From Strongylocentrotus purpuratus (taxonomy: Eukaryota > Echinodermata > Echinoidea > Camarodonta > Strongylocentrotidae), in contig NW_022145613.1 of assembly GCF_000002235.5 (NCBI RefSeq), positions 12,362,429-12,426,428 on the forward strand: a stretch of 64,000 nucleotides of DNA, in the 5' to 3' direction. Below the pieces are notes generated by a model. That model was given only the letters and a program-made list of their open reading frames with translations, was not told the origin of the DNA and did not search any database. The first letter of the stretch is position 1. Every line of letters starts with the position of its first letter. Below are positions 15,601 through 24,561 of the stretch, piece after piece. A program made the translations under genes and the position numbers.

Positions 15601-16815
15601 ATCAAGTATCAACTTTTCCTGCTGACACTTTAAAATCTCCTCGGTGCTCAGCTTTCTCATCAATCAAGAGCTTTTTCAGCAAGTTCAGTGTGCTTTTTAC
15701 CATTGACTGGTACGAGCCTATCCCTCAAAAACTTCTTGAGTTCAGTGGCTGAAAACTGTAAAAACCTACAAGCTCCGTCAGCCATAATTGCAGTGAAGTA
15801 CCACAAAACAAAGATTAGTTCTTTAGCTCTGGGTACAAGTATCAAATTGGTTACAAACTGCGGCTGAAAGAGCAGTAAATTTGATTAAAAATAGCTTCGA
15901 CTTGGAGTAGTACTATACAAAACGTGTGACGTTGTATGGCTTCCCAAAAGCCGAGATCGTATTTGCTCCCTTTTCTATCCCAGAGGCCTTTGCGCGAAGG
16001 GCGCCACCCAGCGACAAAGGCTATTTGCGATAAGGCCTATACAATTATAAGGAATAAGAATTAAGAATAAGATCATAGATCTAACAGTTAGATGGCAAAA
16101 TCATCCAGGCAACAACCATGGAAAACGCCCGGCCCCCCCACTCAGTGTTATTTAGGGTACGCATATGCGTGTTCCAACCGACCCCCCCTTTTCAGCAAAA
16201 GTCCGGTGTGTAATTGTAAAGTCAATACGGCTCGACCTTTTTCTTTTGTATACGAGCCTTTTTCCGGACCCCCCCTTTTCAGCAAAAGTCCGGTGTGTAA
16301 AGTCAATACGGCTCGACCTTTTTCTTTTGTTACGAAAAGGACATTTTGGCAACACGCATGCGGTCATTTTGAAACCTGAGTGGGGGGCCGGGGGAAAACG
16401 CCACAAAAACCACCAACAACAAAAACAATGAGATCAAGCATGAGCATGATGAGGAGAATACAAATTAGACTAAATACAATTTGTTTCAGTTTCAAGTAAA
16501 ATGTTAGGCGCTCAGACATAATCAACATGTACCCGTAGTCTACTCTCTAATAATACTTCAAAAGCCCCCCCCCCCCCCCCCTTCACTCTCTTCAATTCAG
16601 CTTCAGCATGCAGCACAGCTCAGTTGCCTCAGACGACAATGAAGTCAAATGGCAAATCATATGCGGACGTCTCTTCTGAATGAAATACAAAAAGTCTAGG
16701 ATTTATTCTATTTCTTGGTATGAAAAAAAAAATGCTTTAGGTCTACTTACAAATCTAGAAAAATGTCGATTTTCTTCGCAGCCGACCACAATCTCACTCC
16801 AAGTTGCGACGCCAT
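566..16815 (-). CDS. SDHA: Succinate dehydrogenase flavoprotein subunit, mitochondrial (partial, 3' end outside window)
   Basis: SDHA oxidises succinate to fumarate on covalently bound FAD and passes electrons to the iron-sulfur subunit SDHB in complex II, on the matrix side of the inner mitochondrial membrane. Exons read on the minus strand: 16798-16815 (tentative), 10807-10908, 9439-9600, 8773-8828, 7249-7336, 6277-6441, 5189-5337, 4608-4732, 3821-3989, 2302-2497, 1005-1205 and 566-658. All internal junctions are GT-AG and the phases agree throughout, giving about 508 codons. Human SDHA has 664, so roughly 150 C-terminal residues lie left of position 1. Key family residues are present: GAGGAG for FAD, the flavin-linked His in SHTVAAQ, His in QFHPTG, Arg in SRDVVSR, His in PTVHYNMGG and Arg in ANRLG. 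No stop or frameshift was seen in the internal exons, so the gene looks functional. Only the first exon boundary is uncertain. Confidence 0.96.
1005..1205 (-). CDS. SDHA: SDHA exon 11 (C-terminal FAD contact)
   Basis: 67 codons in phase 0, [20 protein letters not shown] then [20 protein letters not shown] and [20 protein letters not shown]. The Arg of ANRLG binds substrate and SLLDLVVFG contacts FAD. The exon start uses the acceptor TTTGTAG, so the first residue is Val (GTG), not the downstream Met. Confidence 0.97.
1297..1528. mobile_element. Short inverted-repeat element (MITE) in SDHA intron
   Basis: TCGAGGGGTCAGCGACACAA at 1297 is matched in inverted orientation by the sequence ending at 1528, with arms of about 45 bp. 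The ~232-bp element is non-coding and sits in the intron between exons 10 and 11. Confidence 0.68.
2018..2246. mobile_element. Short inverted-repeat element (MITE) in SDHA intron
   Basis: TAGGCCTAAAAA then GAAGATGTTGTATTGCCCTT at the left is repeated inverted at 2205-2246 (arms ~35-40 bp, differing mainly in the A-run). Non-coding, just downstream of exon 10. Confidence 0.65.
2302..2497 (-). CDS. SDHA: SDHA exon 10 (substrate-binding His)
   Basis: 196 nt reading [20 protein letters not shown] then [20 protein letters not shown] and [25 protein letters not shown]. The His of PTVHYNMGG is a substrate ligand in the family. Acceptor CTCCAG, donor GTCGGT. Confidence 0.97.
2565..3800. other. SDHA intron, no clear element
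   Basis: Intronic sequence between exons 10 and 9. A short (CAAA)n tract lies near 2835-2855. No convincing coding or inverted-repeat structure was seen. Confidence 0.5.
3821..3989 (-). CDS. SDHA: SDHA exon 9 (catalytic Arg)
   Basis: 169 nt reading [20 protein letters not shown] then [20 protein letters not shown] and [16 protein letters not shown]. The Arg in SRDVVSR corresponds to the proton-shuttle arginine of the family (E. coli SdhA Arg286). Donor GTGAGT is strong. Confidence 0.97.
4608..4732 (-). CDS. SDHA: SDHA exon 8 (start of capping domain)
   Basis: 125 nt reading [20 protein letters not shown] then [22 protein letters not shown]. The His of QFHPTG contacts the dicarboxylate substrate in the family. 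Acceptor CGACAG; donor GTATTA after the CACCCCACAG junction. Confidence 0.96.
5189..5337 (-). CDS. SDHA: SDHA exon 7
   Basis: 149 nt reading [20 protein letters not shown] then [20 protein letters not shown] and [10 protein letters not shown]. The final VLATG is the strand before the second FAD-contact loop. It ends in phase 2 at donor GTAGGC, with the Gly completed by exon 8. Confidence 0.96.
5369..5852. mobile_element. TTAA-flanked MITE, copy 1, with internal duplication
   Basis: Bounded by TTAA at 5365-5368 and 5853-5856. The same family occurs at 12968-13349. This copy has a ~116-bp internal direct duplication (about 5441-5556 and 5557-5670) containing AATATTGAAGCCCTAAAAAA. TTAA duplications are typical of Kolobok- and piggyBac-type DNA transposons. 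The copy is non-coding, in the intron between exons 7 and 6. Confidence 0.7.
6277..6441 (-). CDS. SDHA: SDHA exon 6
   Basis: 55 codons in phase 0, from [20 protein letters not shown] through [20 protein letters not shown] to [10 protein letters not shown]. This is one of the best conserved SDHA stretches, part of the FAD domain. Acceptor CACCAG, donor GTAATG. Confidence 0.97.
7249..7336 (-). CDS. SDHA: SDHA exon 5
   Basis: 88 nt reading [20 protein letters not shown] followed by EEAPKAVIE, nearly identical to human SDHA here. Flanked by acceptor GATAG and donor GTAAAG; phases match both neighbours. Confidence 0.96.
7400..8760. other. SDHA intron, no clear element
   Basis: Intron between exons 5 and 4. 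AT-rich sequence with a poly-G run near 8220. Open frames here are short and show no recognisable protein. Confidence 0.5.
8773..8828 (-). CDS. SDHA: SDHA exon 4
   Basis: 56 nt reading [19 protein letters not shown], the segment immediately after the flavin-linked His. It ends in phase 2 within the Met codon, completed by exon 5. Acceptor ATACAG and donor GTATGT fit the minus strand. Confidence 0.95.
9439..9600 (-). CDS. SDHA: SDHA exon 3 (FAD dinucleotide-binding fold and flavin-linked His)
   Basis: 54 codons. It starts [20 protein letters not shown], carries the glycine-rich [13 protein letters not shown] loop that binds the FAD pyrophosphate, and ends [14 protein letters not shown]. The His of SHTVAAQ is the residue covalently attached to FAD in this family. 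Acceptor CTAG and donor GTTTGT are on the minus strand. Confidence 0.97.
9721..9860. repeat. Short tandem repeat around TATGAATAACGACC
   Basis: Four to five degenerate units of roughly 30-35 bp containing TATGAATARCGRCC lie in the intron between SDHA exons 3 and 2. The last unit reads CGGTCCTTATGAATAGCGG. Confidence 0.7.
10577..10763. mobile_element. MITE with ACAGTGAAAC-type ends
   Basis: The left end CAGTGAAACATGTATGCAAA matches in inverted orientation the right end around 10737-10763 (…TGGTCACTAAAGTAGGTTTC). The interior repeats GACCAC/GTGGTC words. It resembles a common invertebrate MITE type; a related fragment appears at 6893-6930. Confidence 0.55.
10807..10908 (-). CDS. SDHA: SDHA exon 2 (presequence end and mature N-terminus)
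   Basis: 34 codons in phase 0, from acceptor TTACAG to donor GTAAAT. The peptide includes [18 protein letters not shown], which matches the position of RGFHFTVDGN in human SDHA, where the presequence gives way to the mature protein. This region is poorly conserved in the family, so the assignment rests on the FHF(S/T)(I/V) motif and on phase agreement with exon 3. Confidence 0.85.
11588..11640. repeat. Direct repeat pair in SDHA intron 1
   Basis: TTGTAGTGCTCACTACCCCT and the following CCCCCTTTAGCA/AAAGAAGGTAA block recur almost unchanged at 12266-12319, in the same orientation. Function unknown; probably a dispersed repeat fragment. Confidence 0.6.
12562..13703. mobile_element. Inverted-repeat-bounded segment with a nested MITE
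   Basis: AGAGTAAAGGAGCCC near 12563 is matched inverted by GGGCTCCTTTACTCT near 13688-13702, and CGGCCGA words recur inside both ends. The ~1.1-kb segment contains the complete TTAA-flanked MITE at 12968-13349, so the MITE inserted later. No coding potential recognised. Confidence 0.45.
12968..13349. mobile_element. TTAA-flanked MITE, copy 2
   Basis: Exact TTAA duplications lie at 12964-12967 and 13350-13353, and the ends AGGGATC/GATCCCT are inverted. The 382-bp interior is homologous to 5369-5852 but lacks that copy's internal duplication, so this is closer to the family's base form. Confidence 0.8.
14073..14134 (+). pseudogene. THAP-like zinc-finger N-terminus, first exon
   Basis: ATG at 14073 opens [20 protein letters not shown], with Cys-x4-Cys spacing as at the start of THAP DNA-binding domains. 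The frame then reaches a stop unless spliced. Sequence after 14134 reads ATAAGA where a GTAAGA donor would be expected, so the donor appears mutated. The continuing exon at 14572 supports the reading. THAP identity is inferred from the N-terminal motif only. Confidence 0.45.
14572..14650 (+). pseudogene. THAP-like second exon, interrupted
   Basis: A strong acceptor (TTCCTCCCACAG) precedes YVVKNHVNN, then an in-frame TAA, then [17 protein letters not shown]. Joined in phase to the 14073 exon it continues [10 protein letters not shown]. The stop and the lost upstream donor suggest a decayed gene. Confidence 0.4.
15660..15845 (-). pseudogene. SAP-like N-terminal fragment
   Basis: Minus-strand frame containing [10 protein letters not shown] then [31 protein letters not shown]. 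The pattern [23 protein letters not shown] fits the two-helix SAP motif, which binds DNA. The likely start is the internal Met at MADGA. The frame ends at a TGA right after KALD with no clear donor, so it is probably a truncated first exon of a larger protein belonging to the surrounding element. Confidence 0.4.
16129..16393. mobile_element. C-rich-ended MITE with 8-bp duplication GAAAACGC
   Basis: Perfect 8-bp duplication GAAAACGC at 16121-16128 and 16394-16401. The ends CCGGCCCCCCCACTCAG and its inverse bound 265 bp containing a ~78-bp internal direct repeat (about 16181-16258 and 16269-16330, CCCCCTTTTCAGCAAAAGTC). Related copies lie at 28739-28945 and 51197-51642. Confidence 0.85.
16798..16815 (-). 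CDS. SDHA: SDHA first coding exon (tentative boundary)
   Basis: An ATG at 16815-16813 opens MASQLG. Two donors are possible. GTGAGA directly after 16798 leaves phase 0 and joins cleanly to exon 2. The stronger-looking GTAAGT after 16751 would extend the peptide to [15 protein letters not shown] and beyond, a better-looking mitochondrial presequence, but its phase leads to a stop in exon 2 at either usable acceptor. Either the GTGAGA donor is real or a small exon in intron 1 has been missed. No TATA box is obvious upstream. Confidence 0.5.
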
Positions 16816-17188
16816 TGTCGTTGACTTACTTATAAATCACCAGTAGATTCGATTCTCACAGCTCAGGTCGAGTCTGTGCACTTTGTTATGAAAGAGCAAT
16901 CAATCTAGATCACCGGTAACGTACATGCATGCACGTTCGCTGCTCTTCAATATACTGTGACAATGCACGTTTAGAGTATGAAAACTCGATAACAACGGTA
17001 GCATCAGCGAACGTCTCTTATGAAACTGTTCATGACCTGTGCCTTCGTTACATGATTACGCTGAAGATATTACGTAATTTTCATAATAAAAATAGACAGT
17101 GGTACAAATGGATAGTAATTATACAGAGACATATCACAGAGCACATATGGCCCAAGACATGGATTTACCGAAACATAAAACATACAGT

Positions 17189-17759
17189 CAGGCGCGTAAA
17201 CCCCCCCTAAATTTCTCTAAACCCCCCCCCCCCCCTTTTGGATTTTTTTTTTTTTTTTTTTTTTTATAAAAAAAAAGGAAAAAAAAAAAAATTCTCATGG
17301 TTGACCTAAAACAGCTGACCTTACCCCCCCCCCCTCAACGGAGCAAAATGTCAAATTTTCAAATTTCGAGACCAAAAAAAAAAAAAAATGTGTCCTCTTA
17401 TTGTGCTTTTAAAAACCCCATCAGGATTGTTTTTTCCTCTTTATAAGATGTAATTTTTGGCACTGGGATTTCACAAATCATGATCTATTGCTCGCTCGCA
17501 AATAAATATTCAGACCATCACACCCGACTGCAGAGTATGATTCTTAGCAGTAGCCTATATTGGATCCTGTTAAGAGAGAAACAAACATTGAAATCATCCC
17601 TGATAACGTAATCACAATGTAGGGGTATATACCAATATTCTAAAATTGTATATTTTCGCTTTGAGATTTCCCTTTGTAGGTGCCCCTTTTTTCTTCTTCC
17701 AGAAAGTGCCTTTTGTTTGTGCCTCCCCACTTTGAAAGACGTACGCTCCGCCGCCCCTG
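17189..17759. mobile_element. hAT-like MITE with homopolymer tracts
   Basis: Begins CAGGCGCG and ends CCGCCCCTG, the end pattern shared by the 32384 and 62150 elements. Contains C, T and A homopolymers at 17221-17300. No exact 8-bp duplication could be read. Confidence 0.5.
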
Positions 17760-18489
17760 ATGTAGGTCACTTTCCCTCGCCAAGATTGACTTTAATTGAG
17801 CTGGTTTGATGAATCGGTAGCCAGTGTTGTCAGGTGGTGATGTCAGTCACCTAAAATCGAACATTTCGTGATTTTTAATTTTAATTTTAAAAGTAGCCTT
17901 GGTGAAGAAAAAAAAAATCAACCTTATCACAAAATCACCAAACAATCACAACATTTTTGTGATTTTATTGTGGTTATTTTGTTGCATTTGGAGAAAACGT
18001 TAATAGTAAATTGAATAATTCAATCAATAAGTTAGAAAGAAGAAAAAAAAATCAGCTTTGTTTAGTATCTGTCAACAAATGGGGAATTCATATGGGTATT
18101 GGGCGCACTATATCCACCTGTAATTTTTTTTTACCATATGAAATTTGTGACAAAAATATCATATATGTCTTCCCGCTGTGTTGAAAGAATTTTTCATGAT
18201 ATTTTATAAGCTTATAAAAGGGGGGCTGTAGGTTTATGAGACGAAGGTCTCCTGGAGGGGAAATACTAAGAAAATTCAGCTTTTTAAAACTTTTTAAAGA
18301 CGTTCGCCTGTAATCATAAAAATTACAATTTTTATTTATACTAACTTTATAGAGCGTACCAACTTTATTTCTTAAATACTTAATAAACCCCAAGGTACGA
18401 AATATGTGTCATGCATACCATCAGTTTGCATGGCTATAGGTCCTACAAATGGATTAAATGGAATCATTACACAATGATTTGAAATGGCA

Positions 18490-19139
18490 GATTATATATA
18501 TTTTTAAAATTTTCCTTTTTTCTTGTTTTCTTTACTTCTTATTTTCCCCGTCTTTCCTTTCCTTTTTATTTTGTTTTTCTTGACAAATAACTTAAGTTGT
18601 TGTTTGTTGGGGGGGGGGGCAGCATCTTCAAGCACCCCTACTAGTACGCCAGTATACGGTGCAATCCGAGTCTTGGGGTAACACTTTGTTTGTTGTAATT
18701 TCACTTGGGCGGCCTTGTTCCTCGTCATCCTCATTTCTCTTTCTCATATTTTACTATTCCTCCCTCTGAATCATTACCTACTCCATCCTGTGCTTTCTAT
18801 TTTCTTCTTTTTCACATTTTTTCTTTTCTGTTTTCGTTCTTCTATCTCTCTCATATCATACCGGCCTTTTCCTCTTTTTCTTCCATTTTCTTTCTCCCTG
18901 CGTCCTCTCTTTTCTTTCTTTCTTGGATTTTTTTATTTCCTTATTTCCTTTCCTTTTCCTTCTCCTTTTCTTGTCACTTCCCTTTCCCTTTCCTTTCTAT
19001 TTTCTTCATCTCCCTTCTCATTTTCTCTTTTCTTCTTTCTCTTTCCTCCTTTTGTCTTTATTTATTTTTTGTCGACGGAGGGGATACATTTTCTGACAAA
19101 AAATGGGAGAATGTTACACCCCCTCTAGTGACGCCCCTG
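18490..19139. repeat. Polypyrimidine tract ending at a hAT-like terminus
   Basis: About 350 bp on the plus strand (18710-19070) are almost wholly C and T, preceded by a poly-G run at 18609. The segment ends ACGCCCCTG at 19139, a terminus like those of the hAT-like MITEs. Long open frames here are low-complexity (Phe/Leu/Ser) and not credible proteins. Confidence 0.6.
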
Positions 19140-19319
19140 AATAGACAGCAGGAGAATTTACATAGTTATATAGAACAAATAATTAAATTTGGATACTCCA
19201 CTGTCACGGTAGTATAAACAGTAGTATATCTGACGACGTGATTTTCCAATATCCGGGGAAAAAAAAAAAAAAAAAAAAGTTGCTCATCGATCCGACCGTG
19301 TTTAAAATGCCTTAGAACC

Positions 19320-20112
19320 TCTGAGCTTCCGGGGGCTCTGCCCCCTGGATTTCAGCTAGGGCCCAAAGTCAGGCACCTGAATGCTCATCTGACGGTAATT
19401 TAATGCCTAAAACCCCTGAGCTCCTAGGGACTCCGCCCCTGGACACCACACAAATTAGTGACCTACCAGTGCCACAAATAAGGTATCAAAATACGTTCAT
19501 CTGACCGTAATTTATTGCCCGAATCCCCTGAGCTTCCGGGTGTTCTTCCCCTGGACCCCACACAAATTAGTGACCTACCAGTGCCACAAATAAGGTATCA
19601 AAATACGTTCATCTGACCGTAATTTATTGCCCGAATCCCCTGAGCTTCCGGGGGTTCTTCCCCTGAACCCCACACAAATTAGTGACCTACCAGTGCCACA
19701 AATAAGGTATAAAAATATGCTCATCTGACGAAAATTGAATTTATTAAACCCCTGAGCTTCCGGGGGTTCTGCCCTTTGAACCCCACGCCAATTCGTGATC
19801 TGCAAGTGTCACAAATAAGGTATAAAAATATGCTCATCTGACGATAATTTAATGTATAAAACCCCTGAGCTCCCGGGGTTCTACCTCTGGACCCCACGCC
19901 AATTCGTGACCTGCTAGTGTCACAAATAAGGTATAAAAATATGCTCATCTGACGATAATTTAATGTATAAAACCCCTGAGCTTCTGAGGACTCCGTCCCC
20001 TGGACCCAACACCAATTTGTGTCCTGCCAGTGTCACCATTACGTACCAATATTTGCCTCGCATAATTTCAAATTTGGCCCCCCCCCCTAAGAAATCCTAG
20101 ATCCGCGCCTGG
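19320..20112. repeat. 112-bp tandem repeat inside a hAT-like element
   Basis: About six to seven units begin at 19383, 19495, 19607, 19719, 19832 and 19943. Each carries GCTCATCTGACCGTAATTTA, CCCCTGAGCTTCCGGGGG and GTGCCACAAATAAGGTAT. It ends in GATCCGCGCCTG at 20112, the hAT-like terminus. Single or few units recur at 26380-26770, 28100-28400 and 62390-62480. Confidence 0.85.
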
Positions 20113-20614
20113 CCACGACTAGAGGGGGTTACAAGAAAGTACATGCGTTTGGAATGTGGGTGCATCGGCAAGGGTTCACTTGACTGACATAAGAATAAAC
20201 CGATGTGTACTAGACAAGCTGGGTACAGAGATGTCGCTCCGAAAGTGTATTGCCAAAAATAAACTGCAGTTTTTTGGGATATGAGGTACAGAGAGATGGT
20301 CTCGAAAAGTCACTTATTACAGGGACAGTCAGTGGAAGCCAGACGAATAAGAGGCAGAGCAACAGTAGAAAGAGAAGGATGACACAAACTTGTGATGGCC
20401 ACAGCAGCGCAGCTATGTATAGCGCCACCTGACTGAAAGAATATCAGCTCTGGATGAAATATATAAATACAATTTTGTCTTTCGGTCAGTTTCATTTCTA
20501 TAAACTGAGAAAATGCAACTGTGAAGTGAAAACAGAAAATTGAACTTCCTCGAAATTACTCATTTTTGCGAAATCATCAAAGTCAACATTATGAATAAAT
20601 TGAAACAGACGGAT

Positions 20615-21800
20615 ATAAAATCATACGCCATGATCGATCCTCTGGCTCTGGAGGTGGTGTATGTTTCTATATCAGAAATGATATTGCATTTAATATTATT
20701 GATGCTATAAGTACTGGAGATACGAAGTCCCTGTGAATTAATTTGCTTATACCCAGATCAAAACCAATGGTTGTTGGAGTTTTGTATCGACCTCCGAAAA
20801 CAATTTGTTTATCGAGAAATTGGCCAATATTCTTGATACATTAAAGAAGGATGACGAAATTATTCTTTTAGGAGACATGAATATCATTTTGTCTTCTTCA
20901 CAAATCGCCATTGGCTAAAAAATATATTGACTTGTTGAGTCTGCACGGGTTTAGTCAACTCATTAAAGAGGCAACATGAGTTGCACCTACGTGTTCTTCT
21001 CTACTGGATCATGTCGATTGTAGCAAAGAAAACAAAATAAGTCAAAGTGGTGTCATCCATCTAGTTATTAGCAACCATTCTTTTACAAAATATTAGACTG
21101 GCTATAGGTCATCACAGGACTAATGATATCAGATCCATGAAAAAAATACAGAAGAGACTTTCAATCTTCAACTATCTGCTGTTGAATAAGTTACAACTAA
21201 TGGGTTTTAATGAGGCAAGTTTATAGTGGTTCAGATCCTACTTGTCTAATCGACACTAAGTAGTGGCCATTCGTGATATTCGTTTCAAAATAATAATAAA
21301 TAAATAAATAATATTGGATTCTTATATAGCGCACGTATCGACCTTGCAAGATCCTCAAGGCGCTCCAACATTACCCGGCTATGCTAGGCAGCCGATTTCG
21401 ACGCTCAAATAATGCCTATAACATGCGGTGTTCCTCAGGGCAGCATTTTAGGCCCAATTCTATTTACAAGTTATATCAATGATACGTTTAATCAAGTAAT
21501 CAAGATAAAAAAATCTGTGCATTATTTAAGCATAGAGTTGTCTAGAGCAATTTCATTTTCATCTTTAGTAGAATCAGAACTCTCGTCTGAAATTTGTGTA
21601 CAGATATAAAAGTTGTATGGATTTAAAAGTAAGACGTATACTCTGTTTTGCTCTTATTCAATGTTTATTTGATGCTATCCCTGTATGGTATAGTTACATA
21701 AATAATTAAGATCAGATGTATACATGTATCGTGCACCAAGTTTAGAAAGAATTGTTAAATCAATGGCAAAACATTTACTTTTCAAAAGAGGAAAAATCAT
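20615..21800 (+). mobile_element. Decayed LINE fragment (endonuclease and reverse transcriptase)
   Basis: Conceptual fragments in changing frames read SGGGVCFYIRNDIAF, VVGVLYRPPK and IILLGDMNI (APE-type endonuclease), then WFRSYLSNRH and PITCGVPQGSILGPILF (reverse transcriptase palm). This order fits a CR1/L2/Rex-like LINE. Several stops and frameshifts show it is dead. It is split at 21291-21410 by another repeat. Confidence 0.8.
21291..21410. mobile_element. Short insertion in the LINE
   Basis: An (ATA/AATA)n tract followed by TTCTTATATAGCGCACG and CAAGGCGCTCCAACATTACC interrupts the LINE reading between its RYLSNRH-like and CGVPQGS blocks. It resembles a small non-autonomous element common in marine invertebrates. 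Confidence 0.5.
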
Positions 21801-23040
21801 AGCTTATATAATTTTGGTGAAAAAAACAGGTGAACAACTATAAATTATTAATTTATAAAACAGCAACATTATAGCAGTTGACAAATCTATTTTATATTAA
21901 TGAGAAACCTCCGTCCCAGAAGACCAACAACCTATATATGCAATTTGCGCGCAATCTGAGTTAATTCAATATTGAATTTCCCGCCAATCATCTTGTGTTG
22001 CTGACTTGTGTCGCTGACGGCGTCCCAATAAAAAGTTCCCGTTTTGAAAAAAGGTCTTGTCAAATAATTATCTCAAATTTCTCTGCCAATGCCTATACCT
22101 TTTAACTTTGACTAGAACTATTATTATTATTATTATCAAGTTATTCGGTAAAACAAAGTGCATACAAAAAAATTACATAGAAAATCAAATCATACAAAAC
22201 AAAGGATGAAATATCGTTTTAAAAATATTATCATGATTCCCATGAGCATTTACAAGTTGCCGGAAATGATTATGAGAACTGATCCCCATATGAAATAATA
22301 ATATATCACTAACATAATTCACCCTCATGTTTGTTGAAACATAGGCATATACTCTTGATGATGTGTTGTAAGCTCATTTTTATCAAAGTCCCGTTTTTAT
22401 GAGATGAAATTAGTGCTTTCTATATCTATTAAATCTAGATCTATAGTAGAGACGAACCTTGTCAAGCAGACCAAATAGACCTAAAGTAAAGGAAACCAAA
22501 GCTATAGGTTTTCACCTGCAATATTGTACTAGTGTCATTAAGAGCTTTATAGATCGCTACAATCGGACCTCTGAGTAGTCCACAACAAAGTGAACAAACC
22601 TGCAAAGAGTCTGCTGGGGGGGGGGGGGGGTTAAGGGGGTTCTTGATGTTGTCAGTGATTTTTTTTCCTTCTAAATGTTTAAAATTTATATTAGCTTGTA
22701 ATCAGTTATTGTTAATACATGCTTTTTTCCTTGTAAATATGTTTTTAAAGTTGCACAACCTTGCCATTTCCTTGTAATCATTTTTGTACATTACCATGTT
22801 TTTTGTTGTTGTAAATGAACTTCTTGATCTCGGTTGGCGGACTCTAGATCTGGGACCTGCTTGTTTTTGGGGCCCTGCGCGCGTGAGACTGTATCGTATC
22901 CATGATCGTATCATGGTATCCTACCATCTTTCATGATTTGAATTGTGCAGATCCTTGAAACACGTTGGTCTCTTTGCCAATCCGCTGGGATTGAGAGGTC
23001 CATCCTCCACAGGGGCACCACTCACAAGCATTGCTTTTTG
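21800..23040. other. AT-rich region without recognised gene
   Basis: Contains an (ATT)n tract near 22120 and a poly-G run at 22616-22630. No coding frame of interest seen; part may be LINE 3' sequence. Confidence 0.4.
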
Positions 23041-23056
23041 ATGTCTCAATTTGGAT

Positions 23057-23450
23057 CATGTTTGTTCGTCATGATAACTATGCCATGTGTTTTTTTAATA
23101 AAACTGAACTGAACTGTAAATAAACATTTGCAACGTCGTCTGCTTTCATGTTTGTTCGTCATGATTACTATGCCATGTTTAAAAAAAACTAAAACTGAAC
23201 TGAACTGTAAATAAACATTTGCAACGTCGTCTGCTATCATGTTTGTTCGTCATGATTACTATGCCATGTGTTTTTTTAATAAAACTGAACTGAACTAAAA
23301 AAAATATTTGCAACGTCGTCTGCTATCGTGTTTGTTCATCATGATTACTATGCCATGTGTTTTGTTAATAAAACTGAACTGAACTGTAAATAAATATTTG
23401 CAACGTCGTCTGCTATCATGTTTGATCGTCATGATTACTATGCCATGTGT
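23057..23450. repeat. ~90-bp tandem repeat, five copies
   Basis: Units starting near 23057, 23147, 23238, 23327 and 23417 share CATGTTTGTTCGTCATGATT and ACTGAACTGAACTG. The short ACTGA repeats resemble the 3' tails of some CR1/L2-like LINEs, so the array may be an amplified LINE end. Confidence 0.8.
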
Positions 23451-23659
23451 TTTCGAGAGTGGTCTTTGACCAAGTCGCTTTGCGGAATAAACTTGGCCGA
23501 TGTGACGCGTTAGTGGTACGGAAAAAATAATCGCGGCCCGGGACACAAAACGTTTTTAATTTGAACAAGAACCTTATTTCACTTCTTCCTTACAATCTTA
23601 GCATTGATGATAATCATATCAAAACAATTTCTTATCTGCAAACACGAGGATAAGACCTC

Positions 23660-23985
23660 AAAACCCCCGTATTAACCAACAGTGGTTAAAACTGTAACCA
23701 ACAACCCACTAAAGTTTAACCATAACGTCATGTGAAGCAGCCCCGAACAAAGCATAAATAACTAACAAAAGGTTAAAGTTTTAATCAGCAAAAGGTTAAA
23801 GTTTAATCAACACAATTTTAACCAACATTGAGCAATTTTTTTAACCAATAAACGATTAAAAAATGTAATCAACCACAGGTTAAATTTTAATCAACAGGCC
23901 GTTGGTTAAAGTTTAACCAACAGTTGTGTGATTCATATGGTAATCCATGGTTGATTAAAATGTTAACCAAGTTGATTAAAAATTG
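23660..23985. repeat. Degenerate GTTAAAGTTTAATCAAC repeat
   Basis: Many imperfect copies of GGTTAAAGTTTAATCAACA, itself partly self-complementary (GTTAA/TTAAC), occur in both orientations. An overlapping 149-codon minus-strand frame (23887-24336) has no recognisable domain and is likely fortuitous. Confidence 0.55.
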
Positions 23986-24561
23986 TAATACAACAGTGTA
24001 GCGACCGCAGACGGCCGAAATTATCAATCGCGTCCGTCGGCAAATTTTCACCATGTTGATAATTTTCCTTGACGTTTCCATGCCGTACGATTCCGTCTCT
24101 AGTCGTTTTGAGGTCGTCACAATGTCGTTGGTAGTCGTTGTCGTTCCATTGACAGCAAAACAACGGCAAGTGACGTCACATTGACGGCAAGTAACGAAAT
24201 TGTAACGACCTTGCAGGTGCGACGATGGATTGCGAATTTTAACCGGAGGGTGACAGTTACTGACTGTTGATGCCGGGTCGTTTGCGAGTACCTGCGGCAT
24301 TGCAACGGTGGTCTGCGATGGGTTACGATTTTGCAACGATGGCCCACGATTTTAGACTTTTAGTGCGATTGTTCACGTTTTATGACGTTAGTGACCCGCG
24401 ACCCGCACACACACATGCTTTCATATCGATCGCTGATTCACGTCATCGTCACCGCAACCCATCGTCAGCCGCCGTTCCTTGCCGCCAGCCAATCCGCTGC
24501 CAGCCGTCTGACCTCGTTTCTTGTTGCCGGTGTCGTGGCGTTATGTGTCTTAGCGAAATCA

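Larger units (their letters stand above)
13828..16040. mobile_element. 2.2-kb inverted-repeat DNA element with THAP-like and SAP-like coding remnants
   Basis: ATAGGCCTTATCGCAAATAG begins the left end and is repeated inverted at the right end (16018-16040). A second matching block, around GGGAT..AAAAGGGAGCAA, follows after a short unrelated stretch. Inside are a plus-strand THAP-like exon pair (14073, 14572) and a minus-strand SAP-like frame (15660-15845). A THAP domain within a terminal-inverted-repeat element suggests a DNA transposon (P- or Kolobok-related elements use THAP), but no transposase core was found, so this is probably a decayed or non-autonomous copy. No target duplication could be read. 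Confidence 0.5.

Noticed and set aside
23887-24336. 149-codon minus-strand frame in the GTTAAAGTTTAATCAAC region
   Set aside because: Runs from a degenerate repeat into sequence without codon bias or domain; probably chance.
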